Source: Rhizobiaceae bacterium | Lineage (GTDB): Bacteria > Pseudomonadota > Alphaproteobacteria > Rhizobiales > Rhizobiaceae | Direction of reading: 5' to 3' | Assembly (NCBI GenBank): GCA_028279875.1 | Contig: JANQMU010000144.1 | Coordinates: forward strand, 1-40,445 | DNA length: 40,445 nucleotides | In this document: positions 7,244 through 16,833 of the stretch, piece by piece | Position numbering within the stretch: position 1 is the first letter of the stretch | How the letters are laid out: every line of letters starts with the position of its first letter | Made by a program: the position numbers and the translations under genes | Notes under the pieces: model-generated | What the model saw: only the letters and a program-made list of their open reading frames with translations | Database searches by the model: none | Told to the model about the DNA's origin: nothing

Positions 7244-9343
7244 GTGGTTGAATTCCTGCTCATATTTGCTTTGGGGTTTCTTGCGGCAGCCATGATCGGC
7301 ATGCTGATCACGCCAGCCATTTATGGGCGCATCGTCAAGCTGACGGAAAAGCGGATCGAAGCCACGGTGCCGCTCAGCGCCGCCGAAATTAAAGGCAAAT
7401 CGGACCTCATGCGGGCTGGCTTTGCCCGCGAGACAGCCAAACTGAGCACCGAACTGGAACAGGAGCGGGAAAAACTGGCGGCCGGGGAATTGGCCAGCAG
7501 CAAGCTGAAGGGCGAACTGGCGACGCTTGCCGGAGAAAAAAGCCAGGCGGAGCAGAAGATCGCCGAGTTGGTGACCGAGTCCAACGAAATGCGGTCCGAA
7601 GCCCGCAAGCAGCAGCAGCTCATCGACAGGCTCTCGGGCACGGTCACCGATTTTGAAAGGATCAAGCGCGCTGACAACCAGGAGATCAGCCGCCTCAACA
7701 CCGACCTCATGACGATCGCAACCGAGGTCGAAAGCATGAAGATCGATCTTGCGACCAGCGGCACGGAAACGGTCAGCCTGCGCTCGCAGATCGAGTCTCT
7801 GGAGAACCAGCGGCAGCAACTTGAGACCAACATCAAGGCCCTGGCCGACACCGCCCACGACCTCCAGGAGGAACTCCAGCTCGAACAGCAGCACCATTCC
7901 AGTGCGCGCATCGAGCTGGCGACCGCACAATCGGCCCTGGCTGACAATCAGATGCAGCTTGAACACGCGCAGGCGGAAATCGAAGCACTGCAGACGGCCC
8001 AGGCGGAACTGCATGAGACCCTTGACCGAGAGCAAGACGGCCACAACACCACCCGCACCGAACTGGCGGCCGCCCGCACGGCGCTGGCGGAAAATGACAT
8101 GCAGCTCAATCGCGCCGGTGAGGAAATCGAGACCCTGCGACAGGCGCGCCAGCAGTTGCAGGAGACAGTCGACGATCTGCGCGAGGCGCATCACCGCGAG
8201 CAAAAGGACCACAGCGACACCCGCTCGGCGTTGACGGCAAAGCAGGCGGCGCTGGTCAAACATCAGGCGGAGCTTGAACAGTCAGCCGAAAGGAACGATG
8301 AACAACTGCAGCAATTGCGCCGGCTGACCGAAGCGGAGCGTCAGGGAGCGCAGGCTCTGAAAAAAGCGGACCGGCAAGTCGAGACGCTGACGGAAAAGCT
8401 GCAAAGGACCCGCAACACCCTCGAAAAAAGCCGCCAATCGGCCGCCGATCTGACTGAGAAGATCGGCGCGCTGAAATCGACCGAAAAGAAGACGCGCAAG
8501 GAAGCGGCCGCGACAGCCGATCAACTGGCAGCCCTGGAGCAGCGGCTGGACCGCGAGAAAGGCACGATCGAACAGCGGGATCTCGAGCTTGCGGCCGCCC
8601 GGGACGCCCTTGCGGCGGGCGACCAGGATTTGGAGGAGAGCCGGGCAAAAGCCACGGAACTGGAACAGCAACTGGATGATGAACGCCGCCACGTCGAAGA
8701 CCTGGATGCCCGATTGGTCAGGGCCGAGGCGGCGCTCGAGAAACATGAACGCCGACAGCGGCAGATCAACGCGGATGTGGCGCAATTCGGGCATCAGCCC
8801 GGCAATGCCGGCAACGGAAAAGACCGGCAGAGCGCCGACCGGGCCGCCAGCGAACTTGAAACCCAGGTCCATGCACTGAAGGATGCGCTGCAGAAAAGCA
8901 ACGAGACATCCGGCGAATTCAGGCAGCAACTGAACAAGATGCGCATGGAAGTCAGCCAATTGACCCGCGGCAACACCGCGAGCAAAATGGAGCAGCCGGC
9001 CGACGGGACAGCGCCCGAGACCGAAGCCGCGGAGACCGGGCCGGACGGCAATGGAATTGGACGTGCCATGCAGTCGGACCGGATATTGAAGGTCAAGGTC
9101 GAGGAATTACGCGCCCGTCAACAGGCGCTCATCGCCGAACTCGGCGCTGGCAATGCGGAACACGACGACAGGTTGCGCGACGAAATCGCCGACATAGCCG
9201 CTCTGGCCATTGGCCTTTCGGTCCATCGGGAGGGGGGTGCATCCTCGATCCGCACCCTGATCGCCGAAACCAATTCCGCCGCGCCAAAGGGGTCAGACCG
9301 CAAAAGCCTGGCCGATCGCGCACGCGAGCGGCTGGAGACCTGA
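7244..9343 (+). CDS. Membrane-anchored coiled-coil protein (rhizobial, function unknown)
   Basis: The protein has one N-terminal transmembrane segment (about residues 2-24, EFLLIFALGFLAAAMIGMLI) followed by IYGRIVKLTEKRIEATVPLS. A very long Glu/Gln/Lys-rich coiled coil then runs to about residue 590 and ends in a less helical tail. The coiled coil contains tandem units of about 50 residues with a repeating pattern like ELAAARTALAENDMQLNRA. Rhizobial proteins with this N-terminal block are common and uncharacterised. I place the start at GTG 7244 (699 residues), with GGAAG upstream, because conserved residues begin there. The frame also runs upstream to 7172. No close partner gene is evident. 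Confidence 0.75.
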   Translation: MVEFLLIFALGFLAAAMIGMLITPAIYGRIVKLTEKRIEATVPLSAAEIKGKSDLMRAGFARETAKLSTELEQEREKLAAGELASSKLKGELATLAGEKSQAEQKIAELVTESNEMRSEARKQQQLIDRLSGTVTDFERIKRADNQEISRLNTDLMTIATEVESMKIDLATSGTETVSLRSQIESLENQRQQLETNIKALADTAHDLQEELQLEQQHHSSARIELATAQSALADNQMQLEHAQAEIEALQTAQAELHETLDREQDGHNTTRTELAAARTALAENDMQLNRAGEEIETLRQARQQLQETVDDLREAHHREQKDHSDTRSALTAKQAALVKHQAELEQSAERNDEQLQQLRRLTEAERQGAQALKKADRQVETLTEKLQRTRNTLEKSRQSAADLTEKIGALKSTEKKTRKEAAATADQLAALEQRLDREKGTIEQRDLELAAARDALAAGDQDLEESRAKATELEQQLDDERRHVEDLDARLVRAEAALEKHERRQRQINADVAQFGHQPGNAGNGKDRQSADRAASELETQVHALKDALQKSNETSGEFRQQLNKMRMEVSQLTRGNTASKMEQPADGTAPETEAAETGPDGNGIGRAMQSDRILKVKVEELRARQQALIAELGAGNAEHDDRLRDEIADIAALAIGLSVHREGGASSIRTLIAETNSAAPKGSDRKSLADRARERLET

Positions 9344-9358
9344 TCCCGGCACCGTGCT

Positions 9359-10186
9359 CTAGATGCGGCCCATTGCGGTCGCCACCGCGTGGAGCGCAAT
9401 GCCCGCCGCCATGGACACGTTGAGACTGTCGAGCCGGTCGGACTGTCCGACGCGCATGGTGGTGAGGCGCGCCAGCAGCGTCGGCGCCAGCCCGTCGCCT
9501 TCCGTTCCGACGACAAGCGCCGTTCGACGACCCGGGCGGTAATCCGCTGTGGTCGTTCCACCGGACGGAGACAGGGCCAGGATGTCAAAACCGGCGCTGC
9601 CGAGCGCGGCAAGAATGTCCTCGACACGGCCGCCGCGCATATAGGGCATCGTCAGCGCGGTACCGACGGACACCCGGATCGATTTGCGGTACAAGGGATC
9701 GCAGCATTGCCCGTCCAGGCAGATGAAATCGGCGGCGAAGGCGGCGGCATTGCGAAACAGGCTTCCCAGATTGTCATGGTTGGCGATACCGGAACACACC
9801 AGCACCAGTGCGGTTTCGTCGAGCCCGCGGACAAGCTCGGCAAGACTGTCCGGCGACCGTGTCCGCCCGATGGCGAGCACGCCGCGATGCATCGGGAACC
9901 CCGCGATCCGGTCAATGACCGGACGGCCGCAGACCATGATCGGCGTGTGCTCGTCGAAAGCGGCGAGCAGGTCGGCGATTCCGGCGACCCGGCTGTCCAG
10001 CACCAGGATTTGCTCCGCCTCGAACCGCTCCGACTGCGCCAGCATGCGCAGCACGACGCTGCCCTCGGCGACGAACCGCCCCCGGCGCCCGACAAGGTCG
10101 CGCTCGCGGATATCGCGAAAACCCGCAACCCGCTCGTCGTCCGCATCGTCGATTGCGATCAGGCGGTGGGAAATCGCATCAGTCAC
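9359..10186 (-). CDS. TrmH/SpoU-family RNA 2'-O-methyltransferase
   Basis: The 275-residue protein has an N-terminal substrate-binding domain (RDLVGRRGRFVAEGSVVLRML) and a C-terminal SPOUT knot domain. Conserved motifs are seen in order: GIANHDNLGSLFRNAAAF (motif 1), ALVVGTEGDGL (motif 2) and DSLNVSMAAGIALH (motif 3), which form the S-adenosylmethionine pocket. Members methylate ribose in tRNA or 23S rRNA; the exact site cannot be told from the sequence. It overlaps the upstream membrane-protein gene by eight bases, so the two are probably cotranscribed. Confidence 0.9.
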   Translation of the reverse strand: MTDAISHRLIAIDDADDERVAGFRDIRERDLVGRRGRFVAEGSVVLRMLAQSERFEAEQILVLDSRVAGIADLLAAFDEHTPIMVCGRPVIDRIAGFPMHRGVLAIGRTRSPDSLAELVRGLDETALVLVCSGIANHDNLGSLFRNAAAFAADFICLDGQCCDPLYRKSIRVSVGTALTMPYMRGGRVEDILAALGSAGFDILALSPSGGTTTADYRPGRRTALVVGTEGDGLAPTLLARLTTMRVGQSDRLDSLNVSMAAGIALHAVATAMGRI

Positions 10187-10559
10187 GAATATCGACCGTG
10201 GCCGCCACCCGCTCCGTCAGCATGTCGAAAACATAGGCCCTGGTGGCGCCGCCCGATGTCCGGCCGAAGAACAGGATCTTCGATCCGTCGAGGGAGATAT
10301 CGTCCACGCGAAACCCTTCGGGCAGCACGGCGGTGACGTCGAGCGGCGGATCGTTCGGCCCCGGCAGTGTTTCGGCGATCCGTTCCGGCGATCCGTCATC
10401 GCCGATCACCTTGTAGACAACGCCGGCAAGCACCGCCATAACACCCAGGAACATGATACCAAGAGACACGGCCAGAAGCCGCACCATTTTTCGCCGCACC
10501 TTCTCCATTTCCGGGTCGAGTGGTGTTTCGTCTCCATTGTCCAGTTCCGTGTCAGACAT
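10179..10559 (-). CDS. Small single-pass membrane protein, function unknown
   Basis: This 126-residue protein has a charged N-terminus, one transmembrane helix (about residues 27-50, VRLLAVSLGIMFLGVMAVLAGVVY) and an extracytoplasmic domain ending DGSKILFFGRTSGGATRAYVFD. I recognise it only as a conserved alphaproteobacterial hypothetical. Its stop overlaps the methyltransferase start, which suggests translational coupling. It is divergent from the pseudouridine synthase gene, 32 bases away, so the two promoters must overlap or lie inside coding sequence. Confidence 0.8.
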   Translation of the reverse strand: MSDTELDNGDETPLDPEMEKVRRKMVRLLAVSLGIMFLGVMAVLAGVVYKVIGDDGSPERIAETLPGPNDPPLDVTAVLPEGFRVDDISLDGSKILFFGRTSGGATRAYVFDMLTERVAATVDIRD

Positions 10560-10591
10560 CCTGGCCCCTATTTTGTCCGGATCGCTTTGTC

Positions 10592-11626
10592 ATGCGTGAA
10601 CCCTTTACCCAAGCCGGTGGCGATAGGAAAGAGCTGACGGCCGGTGAGGACGCATCGGGCCGGCTCGATGCCTGGCTTGCCGGCGCGCTGGACGGGCAGA
10701 TCTCGCGCAGCCGGATCAAGGCCCTTATCACCGGCGGCGCGGTCTGCCTCAACGGTGTCGCCGTTCTGGAGGCCAGGCGAAAGATTACACCCGGCGACAG
10801 GATCACCGTGGTGATTCCGGAGCCCGCCGACCCGTCGCCCGCACCGGAAAACATCCCCATCGACATTCTCCATGAGGACAGCGATGTGGTGGTTCTGTCG
10901 AAACCGCCCGGGCTGGTCGTGCATCCAGGCGCCGGGAACAGCACCGGGACCTTGGTCAATGCCCTGCTGCATCATTGCGGCGCGTCCCTGTCCGGTATCG
11001 GCGGCGTGCGACGTCCGGGCATCGTTCACCGGCTGGACAAGGACACCAGCGGCGTCATGGTGGTGGCCAAAAACGACCGCGCCCATCGCCATCTGGCTGC
11101 GCAGTTCGCCGATCACGGTCGGTCGGGTCCTTTGCAGCGCGCCTATCTGGCCCTGGTCTGGGGACGACCGGCGCCACCCCGGGGCACGATCGATGCGCCC
11201 CTTGGCCGCTCGACATCGGACCGCACGAAACGGGCGGTCAAGCGCCCCGGTGCCGCCGATTCACGCCCCGCGACCACCCATTACAGCCTTCGCAGCGCCT
11301 ATCCGGCCACCGACGAGACCGCCGCATCGCTGCTCGAATGCCGCCTGAAGACCGGCCGCACCCATCAGATTCGCGTTCACCTGGCCCATATCGGCCATCC
11401 GCTTGTCGGCGACCGTGAATATGGCGCCGCGTTCCGGACAAAGGCGAGGACGCTACCGCCCGAAGTGCAGGCGGCGGTGGCAGCTTTCCCACGCCAGGCC
11501 CTGCATGCCTGGCTGTTGCAGTTCGAGCATCCGGCGACCGGCGAGACGATGCGGTTCGAATCACCGCCGCCGCCAGACATGAAAACGCTTATTGCGGCCT
11601 TCGAAGCCTTGGACAGCACTTCATAA
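10592..11626 (+). CDS. RluA-family 23S rRNA pseudouridine synthase (RluD-like)
   Basis: The protein has an N-terminal S4 RNA-binding domain (about residues 28-75, SRSRIKALITGGAVCLNG) and the RluA catalytic domain. The catalytic aspartate lies in the signature HRLDKDTSGVMVVAK, and the RTHQIRVHLAHIGHPLVGD motif follows. Length is 344 residues. RluD converts several uridines in helix 69 of 23S rRNA, while RluC-type relatives act elsewhere, so the symbol is left open. The start at 10592 is the first ATG before conserved sequence. Confidence 0.88.
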   Translation: MREPFTQAGGDRKELTAGEDASGRLDAWLAGALDGQISRSRIKALITGGAVCLNGVAVLEARRKITPGDRITVVIPEPADPSPAPENIPIDILHEDSDVVVLSKPPGLVVHPGAGNSTGTLVNALLHHCGASLSGIGGVRRPGIVHRLDKDTSGVMVVAKNDRAHRHLAAQFADHGRSGPLQRAYLALVWGRPAPPRGTIDAPLGRSTSDRTKRAVKRPGAADSRPATTHYSLRSAYPATDETAASLLECRLKTGRTHQIRVHLAHIGHPLVGDREYGAAFRTKARTLPPEVQAAVAAFPRQALHAWLLQFEHPATGETMRFESPPPPDMKTLIAAFEALDSTS

Positions 11627-11679
11627 CCTATTGAAAAACAAGAAAAATGGAAAGCACATGCCGAGCCGGTGACACCCGG

Positions 11680-11708
11680 CTTGATATCGCCATCATTCAC
11701 ACCTATCT
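11680..11708 (+). promoter_or_regulatory. Possible sigma-32 type promoter of rpoH
   Basis: CTTGAT and CCTATCT, separated by 16 bases, resemble the heat-shock promoter pattern of alphaproteobacteria (CTTG near -35, CYTATNT near -10). This would allow RpoH to drive its own gene, as in Caulobacter. A six-base hairpin (AGCCGG/CCGGCT, 11664-11681) just before it could end the upstream transcript. Confidence 0.35.
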
Positions 11709-11792
11709 GGAAGATAAGTGTGCCTTCAGACTATTGGGCATGTCGGGTTTGCCTCCATGAGGGAACCCAGATCATGAGGAAAGGGGTGCTAT

Positions 11793-12695
11793 ATGGCCCG
11801 CAACACATTGCCTTCCGTTACCGCCGGAGAGGGCGGTCTCAACCGTTATCTTGAGGAAATCCGTCGATTTCCAATGCTGGAACCCCAGCAGGAATACATG
11901 CTTGCCAAACGGTATCACGAACATGAGGATACCGAAGCCGCGCACAAGCTGGTCACCAGCCATCTGCGCCTGGTGGCAAAGATCGCCATGGGCTACCGGG
12001 GCTACGGCCTGCCGATCGGAGAGGTCATTTCCGAGGGCAATGTCGGCCTCATGCAGGCGGTCAAGAAATTCGATCCCGAACGCGGTTTCCGTCTTGCCAC
12101 ATATGCCATGTGGTGGATCAAGGCCTCGATTCAGGAATATATCCTTCGCTCCTGGTCGCTGGTGAAAATGGGAACCACCGCCAATCAGAAACGGCTGTTT
12201 TTCAACCTGCGCAAGTTGAAGGGCAAGATTCAGGCCCTCGACGACGGCGATCTGCGGCCCGATCAGGTCAAGCATATCGCCACCAAGTTGAATGTCAGCG
12301 AGGAGGAGGTGGTTTCGATGAACCGCCGCCTGTCCGGTGACGCCTCGCTCAACGCGCCGATCAAGGCCGCCGAAGGCGAATCGGGCCAGTGGCAGGACTG
12401 GCTGGTGGATGAGGGCGACGATCAGGAGGCAATGCTCATCCAGCAGGATGAAATGGATGATCGCCGCGCCATGCTGGCATCCGCGATGAACGTCCTGAAC
12501 GATCGCGAGAAGCGCATTTTCCAGGCTCGTCGGCTGTCGGAAAATCCGCTGACGCTGGAAGAACTGTCCGGCGAGTTCGACATCAGCCGCGAGCGTGTGC
12601 GCCAGATCGAGGTCCGGGCATTCGAAAAGGTGCAAAAGGCGGTGCGAAACGCTGCCGATGAACGGGCCAAGAGCCTGCAGCCCGTCGCCGGTTAG
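11793..12695 (+). CDS. rpoH: RNA polymerase sigma-32 factor RpoH
   Basis: The heat-shock sigma factor directs polymerase to chaperone and protease genes. Region 2 has HLRLVAKIAMGYRGYGLP and ATYAMWWIKASIQEYILRSWSLVK. The RpoH box follows as QKRLFFNLRKLK. Region 4 ends with LTLEELSGEFDISRERVRQIEVRAFEKVQ, the helix-turn-helix contacting the -35 element. Length is 300 residues. A ribosome-binding site (AGGAAAGG) lies before the ATG. Rhizobia often have two rpoH genes; which one this is cannot be told. Confidence 0.96.
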   Translation: MARNTLPSVTAGEGGLNRYLEEIRRFPMLEPQQEYMLAKRYHEHEDTEAAHKLVTSHLRLVAKIAMGYRGYGLPIGEVISEGNVGLMQAVKKFDPERGFRLATYAMWWIKASIQEYILRSWSLVKMGTTANQKRLFFNLRKLKGKIQALDDGDLRPDQVKHIATKLNVSEEEVVSMNRRLSGDASLNAPIKAAEGESGQWQDWLVDEGDDQEAMLIQQDEMDDRRAMLASAMNVLNDREKRIFQARRLSENPLTLEELSGEFDISRERVRQIEVRAFEKVQKAVRNAADERAKSLQPVAG

Positions 12696-12725
12696 AAACC
12701 GTTTGGGCCCGTTGCCTGGAGCGTT

Positions 12726-14180
12726 CTATTGCGAGCTGACGGCGCGGGCCTCCCAGGCCCGAATCACCTGGTCGAAAACTTCGGCGCCGGTCGATCCCTT
12801 TTCCAGCGTGAACAGGGCCCGCCGCCCGTTTCCATAGGCAACCGGCAGGTCGATCCAGTTTCTTTCCCGCATCAGTTTGAGGTTGAGCTGAACCGCCTCG
12901 ACATAGTCGTTCAGCGCGATCATGAAAAAGCTGTCGGTGATCTTGGCCGGCACGGCGATCAGCGAGTCCCCAGGGTCCTGCTCCGTCTGCTTCAGTGCGA
13001 AGTTCTGAATGGAATTGATTCCGCCGCCCTCAAATCCCTCTGCAAGGGCGAAGATGATCTCGATCAGGTGACTGGCCGGCAATGAGGGGTCGGCATTGCG
13101 CTTGATCGTCAAAATGGCGCTGACGCCCCTCGACGCAATATCGATATTGGCCTGGATCGCCGGTTCCGGCGGCAAGTCGTCGCCGGGGGATTCGCGAACG
13201 ATGCTCCACACGACCCGCCCCTCCTCGGCGGTCGGCGCCTGATCACCGAGCCGTTCCTCATAGAGGAACATTTTCTGGCCGATTGCCGGGGGCGCGGCCG
13301 TCGCAGCCGCCGAATCGTCGGTCGCAGCCGGCTGGGCGGTGGCCGGCTGATCGGTCGAGATCTGGGAGTTGTCGATGGCGGCAACCGACTTGCCCTCTTC
13401 CGCAGCCGGCCTCTGCGCGCCGGCGGCCGGTCCCGCATCGACCTCGGTGCCGTCTTCCAGCAGCCGCTGTGTGAATTTCTGCTGATCGCTGAGGCCGCTC
13501 TGCAGGGCGCCCGCGCCGGAGTTGCCCGCATCGGCGCCGTCGGTGCCCTGATCTTCGACCGCCACCGCCAGTTCCGGCTCCAGTGGCGACGGTGGCGATA
13601 TCAGGTCGCCAATCGGTCCGCTGAGCGTCCAAAGCGCGATTCCTGCGCCAACCGCAAGCACCACGGCGACTCCGGCAACGATCCAGGTACCGCCGGTGTT
13701 CGATTTCGGCGGTTCGAAATAATCCTGCTCCGGCCCTCCGCCCATCGACGGATGATCCGGCGCCACCCCGTCATCGATCCCAAATTCATCATAGTCGGAG
13801 GCGCTGTAACCATGGTCGAGATTCGTTTCCGGCCCGCGAACCGATTCGAAAGACGACGGTGGTGGAAGATCGCTATAGGTTCCGGCCGGCCCGGCGAGAC
13901 CGTGATCGTCCTCATCCGCGGCATCGGTGAATATGTCGGCGAAGGCATCCTCATCGAGGCTGGGAAGGGCCTCGGAGTTGCGGTCCTCGATTTCGGCGAT
14001 GGCTTCCTCAAGCCGGTCCAGTTGCCTGCTCTTGACCGAATCACTCAGCGGCGGGTCGATATTGTCCAGTTGTCTGCCGATGGCGGCCCGGGCCTTGGCA
14101 TAGACCTTTTCGCGCTGCTCAGGCGTGTTCTCGCCGAGCCCGTCAACGGCCTTTTCTATGACTGCAACAAAATCCACCAT
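12726..14180 (-). CDS. Rhizobial single-pass membrane protein of unknown function
   Basis: The 484-residue protein begins with a helical domain (MVDFVAVIEKAVDGL, to about residue 70) that I recall from rhizobial hypotheticals. An acidic linker follows, then one transmembrane helix (about residues 167-190, WIVAGVAVVLAVGAGIALW). After an Ala/Gln/Glu-rich low-complexity stretch (to about 290) comes a folded C-terminal domain. That domain includes KMFLYEERLGDQAP, GVSAILTIKRNADPSLPASHLIEI and a terminal WIDLPVAYGNGRRALFTLEKG. The C-terminal domain is presumably periplasmic. No catalytic motif is visible. The gene lies between rpoH and purA and may be cotranscribed with purA, 53 bases upstream of it. 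Confidence 0.75.
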   Translation of the reverse strand: MVDFVAVIEKAVDGLGENTPEQREKVYAKARAAIGRQLDNIDPPLSDSVKSRQLDRLEEAIAEIEDRNSEALPSLDEDAFADIFTDAADEDDHGLAGPAGTYSDLPPPSSFESVRGPETNLDHGYSASDYDEFGIDDGVAPDHPSMGGGPEQDYFEPPKSNTGGTWIVAGVAVVLAVGAGIALWTLSGPIGDLISPPSPLEPELAVAVEDQGTDGADAGNSGAGALQSGLSDQQKFTQRLLEDGTEVDAGPAAGAQRPAAEEGKSVAAIDNSQISTDQPATAQPAATDDSAAATAAPPAIGQKMFLYEERLGDQAPTAEEGRVVWSIVRESPGDDLPPEPAIQANIDIASRGVSAILTIKRNADPSLPASHLIEIIFALAEGFEGGGINSIQNFALKQTEQDPGDSLIAVPAKITDSFFMIALNDYVEAVQLNLKLMRERNWIDLPVAYGNGRRALFTLEKGSTGAEVFDQVIRAWEARAVSSQ

Positions 14181-14233
14181 AGTCCCGCTCTAAAATCTGC
14201 ATTGCCGGCCCGGATCATAGCCTCACACCAAAC

Positions 14234-15532
14234 CTAGTCTTCAAATGGGTCCGTCACAAGGATTGTGTCATCGCGTTCCGGACTTGTGGACAGAAGAGCG
14301 ACCGGCGCACCGATCAGTTCCTCGATATGGCGCACATATTTGACCGCCTGGGCCGGCAGGTCGTTCCAGCTTCGCGCGCCGACCGTTGATTCCTTCCAGC
14401 CCTCCAGCGTCTCATAAATCGGCACCACCCGTGCCTGCTGCCCCTGGCTGGCCGGCAGGAAGTCCATTTCCTGATCATCGAGACGATAGCCGACACAGAT
14501 TTTCAATTCGTCAAGCCCGTCGAGCACATCGAGCTTGGTCAGCGCGATGCCCGTAATGCCGTTGGTCGCGACCGCCTGGCGCACCAGAACCGCATCAAAC
14601 CATCCGCACCGCCGCTTGCGCCCCGTCACCGTGCCGAATTCATGGCCGCGTTCGCCGAGAAACTGCCCGACCGCATTGTCCTGCTCCGTCGGAAACGGCC
14701 CCTCCCCGACACGCGTCGTGTAGGCCTTCGTTATCCCCAGTACATAGCCCACCGATCCCGGCCCCATGCCGGAACCGGCCGCTGCCTGGCCGGCCACCGT
14801 GTTCGACGACGTGACGAAAGGATAGGTCCCGTGATCGATGTCGAGCAGGGTTCCCTGGGCGCCCTCGAACAGGATCCTCTTGCCGCTCCGGCGTTTGCCG
14901 TCAAGCAGCCGCCATACGGTTTCCCGATAGGGCAGAATCTGATCGCGCACGGAGGTCAGTCCGTCCATGATCGCCTGATGCGCCACTTCCGGCTGCTCCA
15001 GTCCGCGACGCAGAGCGTTGTGGTGGGTCAGCAGCCGGTCGACCTTCGTCGGCAGCGTTTCCATATTGGCAAGGTCCATCACCCGCACGGCCCGCCGGCC
15101 GACCTTGTCCTCATAGGCCGGTCCTATACCGCGGCGGGTCGTGCCGATCTTGGTTCCCGAATTCGAGGCCGCGTCCTCGCGGATCGCGTCCAGTTCGCGG
15201 TGCAGCGACAGGATCAACGTGGCATTGTCGGCAATGCGCAGATTGTCCGGCGATATGGCAACGCCCTGTTTGTCGAGGCGTTCGATCTCGGCGACCAGCG
15301 CATGCGGGTCGATGACGACGCCATTGCCGATGACGCCGAGTTTGCCCTTTCGCACCACGCCGGAGGGCAGCAGGGACAGCTTGTAGCTGACCCCGTCGAT
15401 CACCAGCGTATGCCCGGCATTGTGGCCGCCCTGAAACCGCACGACCACATCCGCACGCTCCGAAAGCCAGTCAACAATCTTGCCCTTGCCCTCGTCGCCC
15501 CATTGCGAGCCGACCACCACGACATTCGTCAT
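14234..15532 (-). CDS. purA: Adenylosuccinate synthetase PurA
   Basis: PurA joins IMP and aspartate with GTP hydrolysis, the first committed step to AMP. The N-terminal GSQWGDEGKGKIVDWL is the GTP-binding loop with the catalytic aspartate. The catalytic histidine is in GGHNAGHTL. Further motifs are GTTRRGIGPAYEDK, FEGAQGTLLDIDHGTYPFVTSSN and the KLDVLDGLDEL guanine-specificity block. At 432 residues it is full length. It begins with ATG at 15532. Confidence 0.98.
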   Translation of the reverse strand: MTNVVVVGSQWGDEGKGKIVDWLSERADVVVRFQGGHNAGHTLVIDGVSYKLSLLPSGVVRKGKLGVIGNGVVIDPHALVAEIERLDKQGVAISPDNLRIADNATLILSLHRELDAIREDAASNSGTKIGTTRRGIGPAYEDKVGRRAVRVMDLANMETLPTKVDRLLTHHNALRRGLEQPEVAHQAIMDGLTSVRDQILPYRETVWRLLDGKRRSGKRILFEGAQGTLLDIDHGTYPFVTSSNTVAGQAAAGSGMGPGSVGYVLGITKAYTTRVGEGPFPTEQDNAVGQFLGERGHEFGTVTGRKRRCGWFDAVLVRQAVATNGITGIALTKLDVLDGLDELKICVGYRLDDQEMDFLPASQGQQARVVPIYETLEGWKESTVGARSWNDLPAQAVKYVRHIEELIGAPVALLSTSPERDDTILVTDPFED

Positions 15533-15870
15533 GAAATCCCCTTGCCGATTCGGCCGACAGCGGCCTTTGTTGAATCAAACCCGCGCATCTATAGCGCAAG
15601 TTCGGTCGGTATCAAATCGCCCGCGGATGATTTCCGCGCCGATTCAAGATGATAGGTCATCCGACGATCGCCCCGGATTGCCGCGATTCCGATTGGCGCG
15701 GCCGTCACGCACACCATTTACAACGGCCTGCAAACACCATAGGGGGTGGTGACCGCACACCGCCGCCCGGCGGATGCGCTTTGAAGGAAATGACGATTGA
15801 TCCCGCCGACCGAAAACACAACGTGCCGGACCGCCCGGCGGCAAACGGGCTCCGGTCCCGTCCGCACGTC
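15533..15870. other. Intergenic region between purA and the EamA transporter gene
   Basis: This 338-base divergent gap holds both promoters by position, but no clear sigma-70 boxes, riboswitch or hairpin were recognised. The transporter frame stays open through most of it, back to 15649, and has an ATG at 15790, but that extension looks non-conserved and hydrophilic. Confidence 0.4.
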
Positions 15871-16764
15871 ATGACCACACGCGCCTATCTGTTTCTGGTG
15901 ATCACGATGGCCGGCTGGGGCGGCAACGCCATCGCCGGGAAATTGGCGGTCGACCATGTCAGCCCGGCACTTCTGACCAGCATGCGCTGGGCATTGGCTG
16001 TGCTGATATTGCTGCCGTTTTCGCTGCGCCATCTGCGCCGCCAGTGGGCCACTATCAGGGCCAATGCGGCGATGTTGCTGTTTCTCGGCACGCTCGGTTT
16101 CGCACTGTTCAACAATTTTGTTTATGTCGCGCTCATCCACACGAGCGCCATCAACGCGGCTATCGAACAGGCGGCCACGCCGTTGGTGATCTTCATCGCC
16201 AGCTTCGCCCTGTTCCGGCAACGCATAACGGCCGGCCAGTTTTTCGGCTTTCTCGTCACGGTGGTCGGCGTGGCACTGGTCGCCAGCCATGGCGATCTGT
16301 CGCGCGTGCTCGGCCTCGATGTCGGCTTCGGCGACGCCATGCTGCTGCTGGCCGTTCTGTGCTACGGCATCTACACGGTCTCGCTGCGCTGGAAACCGCA
16401 TCTGCACTGGCTCGCCCTGATGACGACCCTGGCGGCCGGCGGCTTTGTCGGAAGCCTGCCATTTACGGTCCGCGAAGGTTTGTCCGGAACCATGCAGCTA
16501 CCCGACCTGCAGGGCTGGCTGGTCGTTCTTTACGCTACCATCATCCCATCGATCGTCTGCCAGGTGCTTTACATCAAGGGCAATGAAATCATCGGCGGCA
16601 ACCGCGCCGGCGTCTTCTTCAACCTCGTCCCGATCTTCGGAACCTTCTTCGCCGTGGTCCTGCTCGGCGAAGATTTCCGGATGTATCACCTGATCGCCCT
16701 CGCCCTGGTCCTCGGCGGCATCGCCATCGCCGAGCGCCGCCGAAGCCCGGCGGTCGCATCCTGA
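15871..16764 (+). CDS. EamA-family (drug/metabolite transporter superfamily) membrane permease
   Basis: The protein has about ten transmembrane helices in two EamA repeats of five (297 residues). It begins TRAYLFLVITMAGWGGNAIAGKL. The second repeat starts near LDVGFGDAMLLLAVLCYGIY. Family members export or exchange small metabolites across the inner membrane; the substrate cannot be predicted. The ATG at 15871 puts the first helix at the N-terminus; an earlier ATG at 15790 would add 27 hydrophilic residues. Confidence 0.85.
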   Translation: MTTRAYLFLVITMAGWGGNAIAGKLAVDHVSPALLTSMRWALAVLILLPFSLRHLRRQWATIRANAAMLLFLGTLGFALFNNFVYVALIHTSAINAAIEQAATPLVIFIASFALFRQRITAGQFFGFLVTVVGVALVASHGDLSRVLGLDVGFGDAMLLLAVLCYGIYTVSLRWKPHLHWLALMTTLAAGGFVGSLPFTVREGLSGTMQLPDLQGWLVVLYATIIPSIVCQVLYIKGNEIIGGNRAGVFFNLVPIFGTFFAVVLLGEDFRMYHLIALALVLGGIAIAERRRSPAVAS

Positions 16765-16833
16765 GGATCGGAATGTCCTTTATCTTCGCAGATCGTCATC
16801 GCGTGGCGATTGGCCGACTGCTCTCTGGTACTT

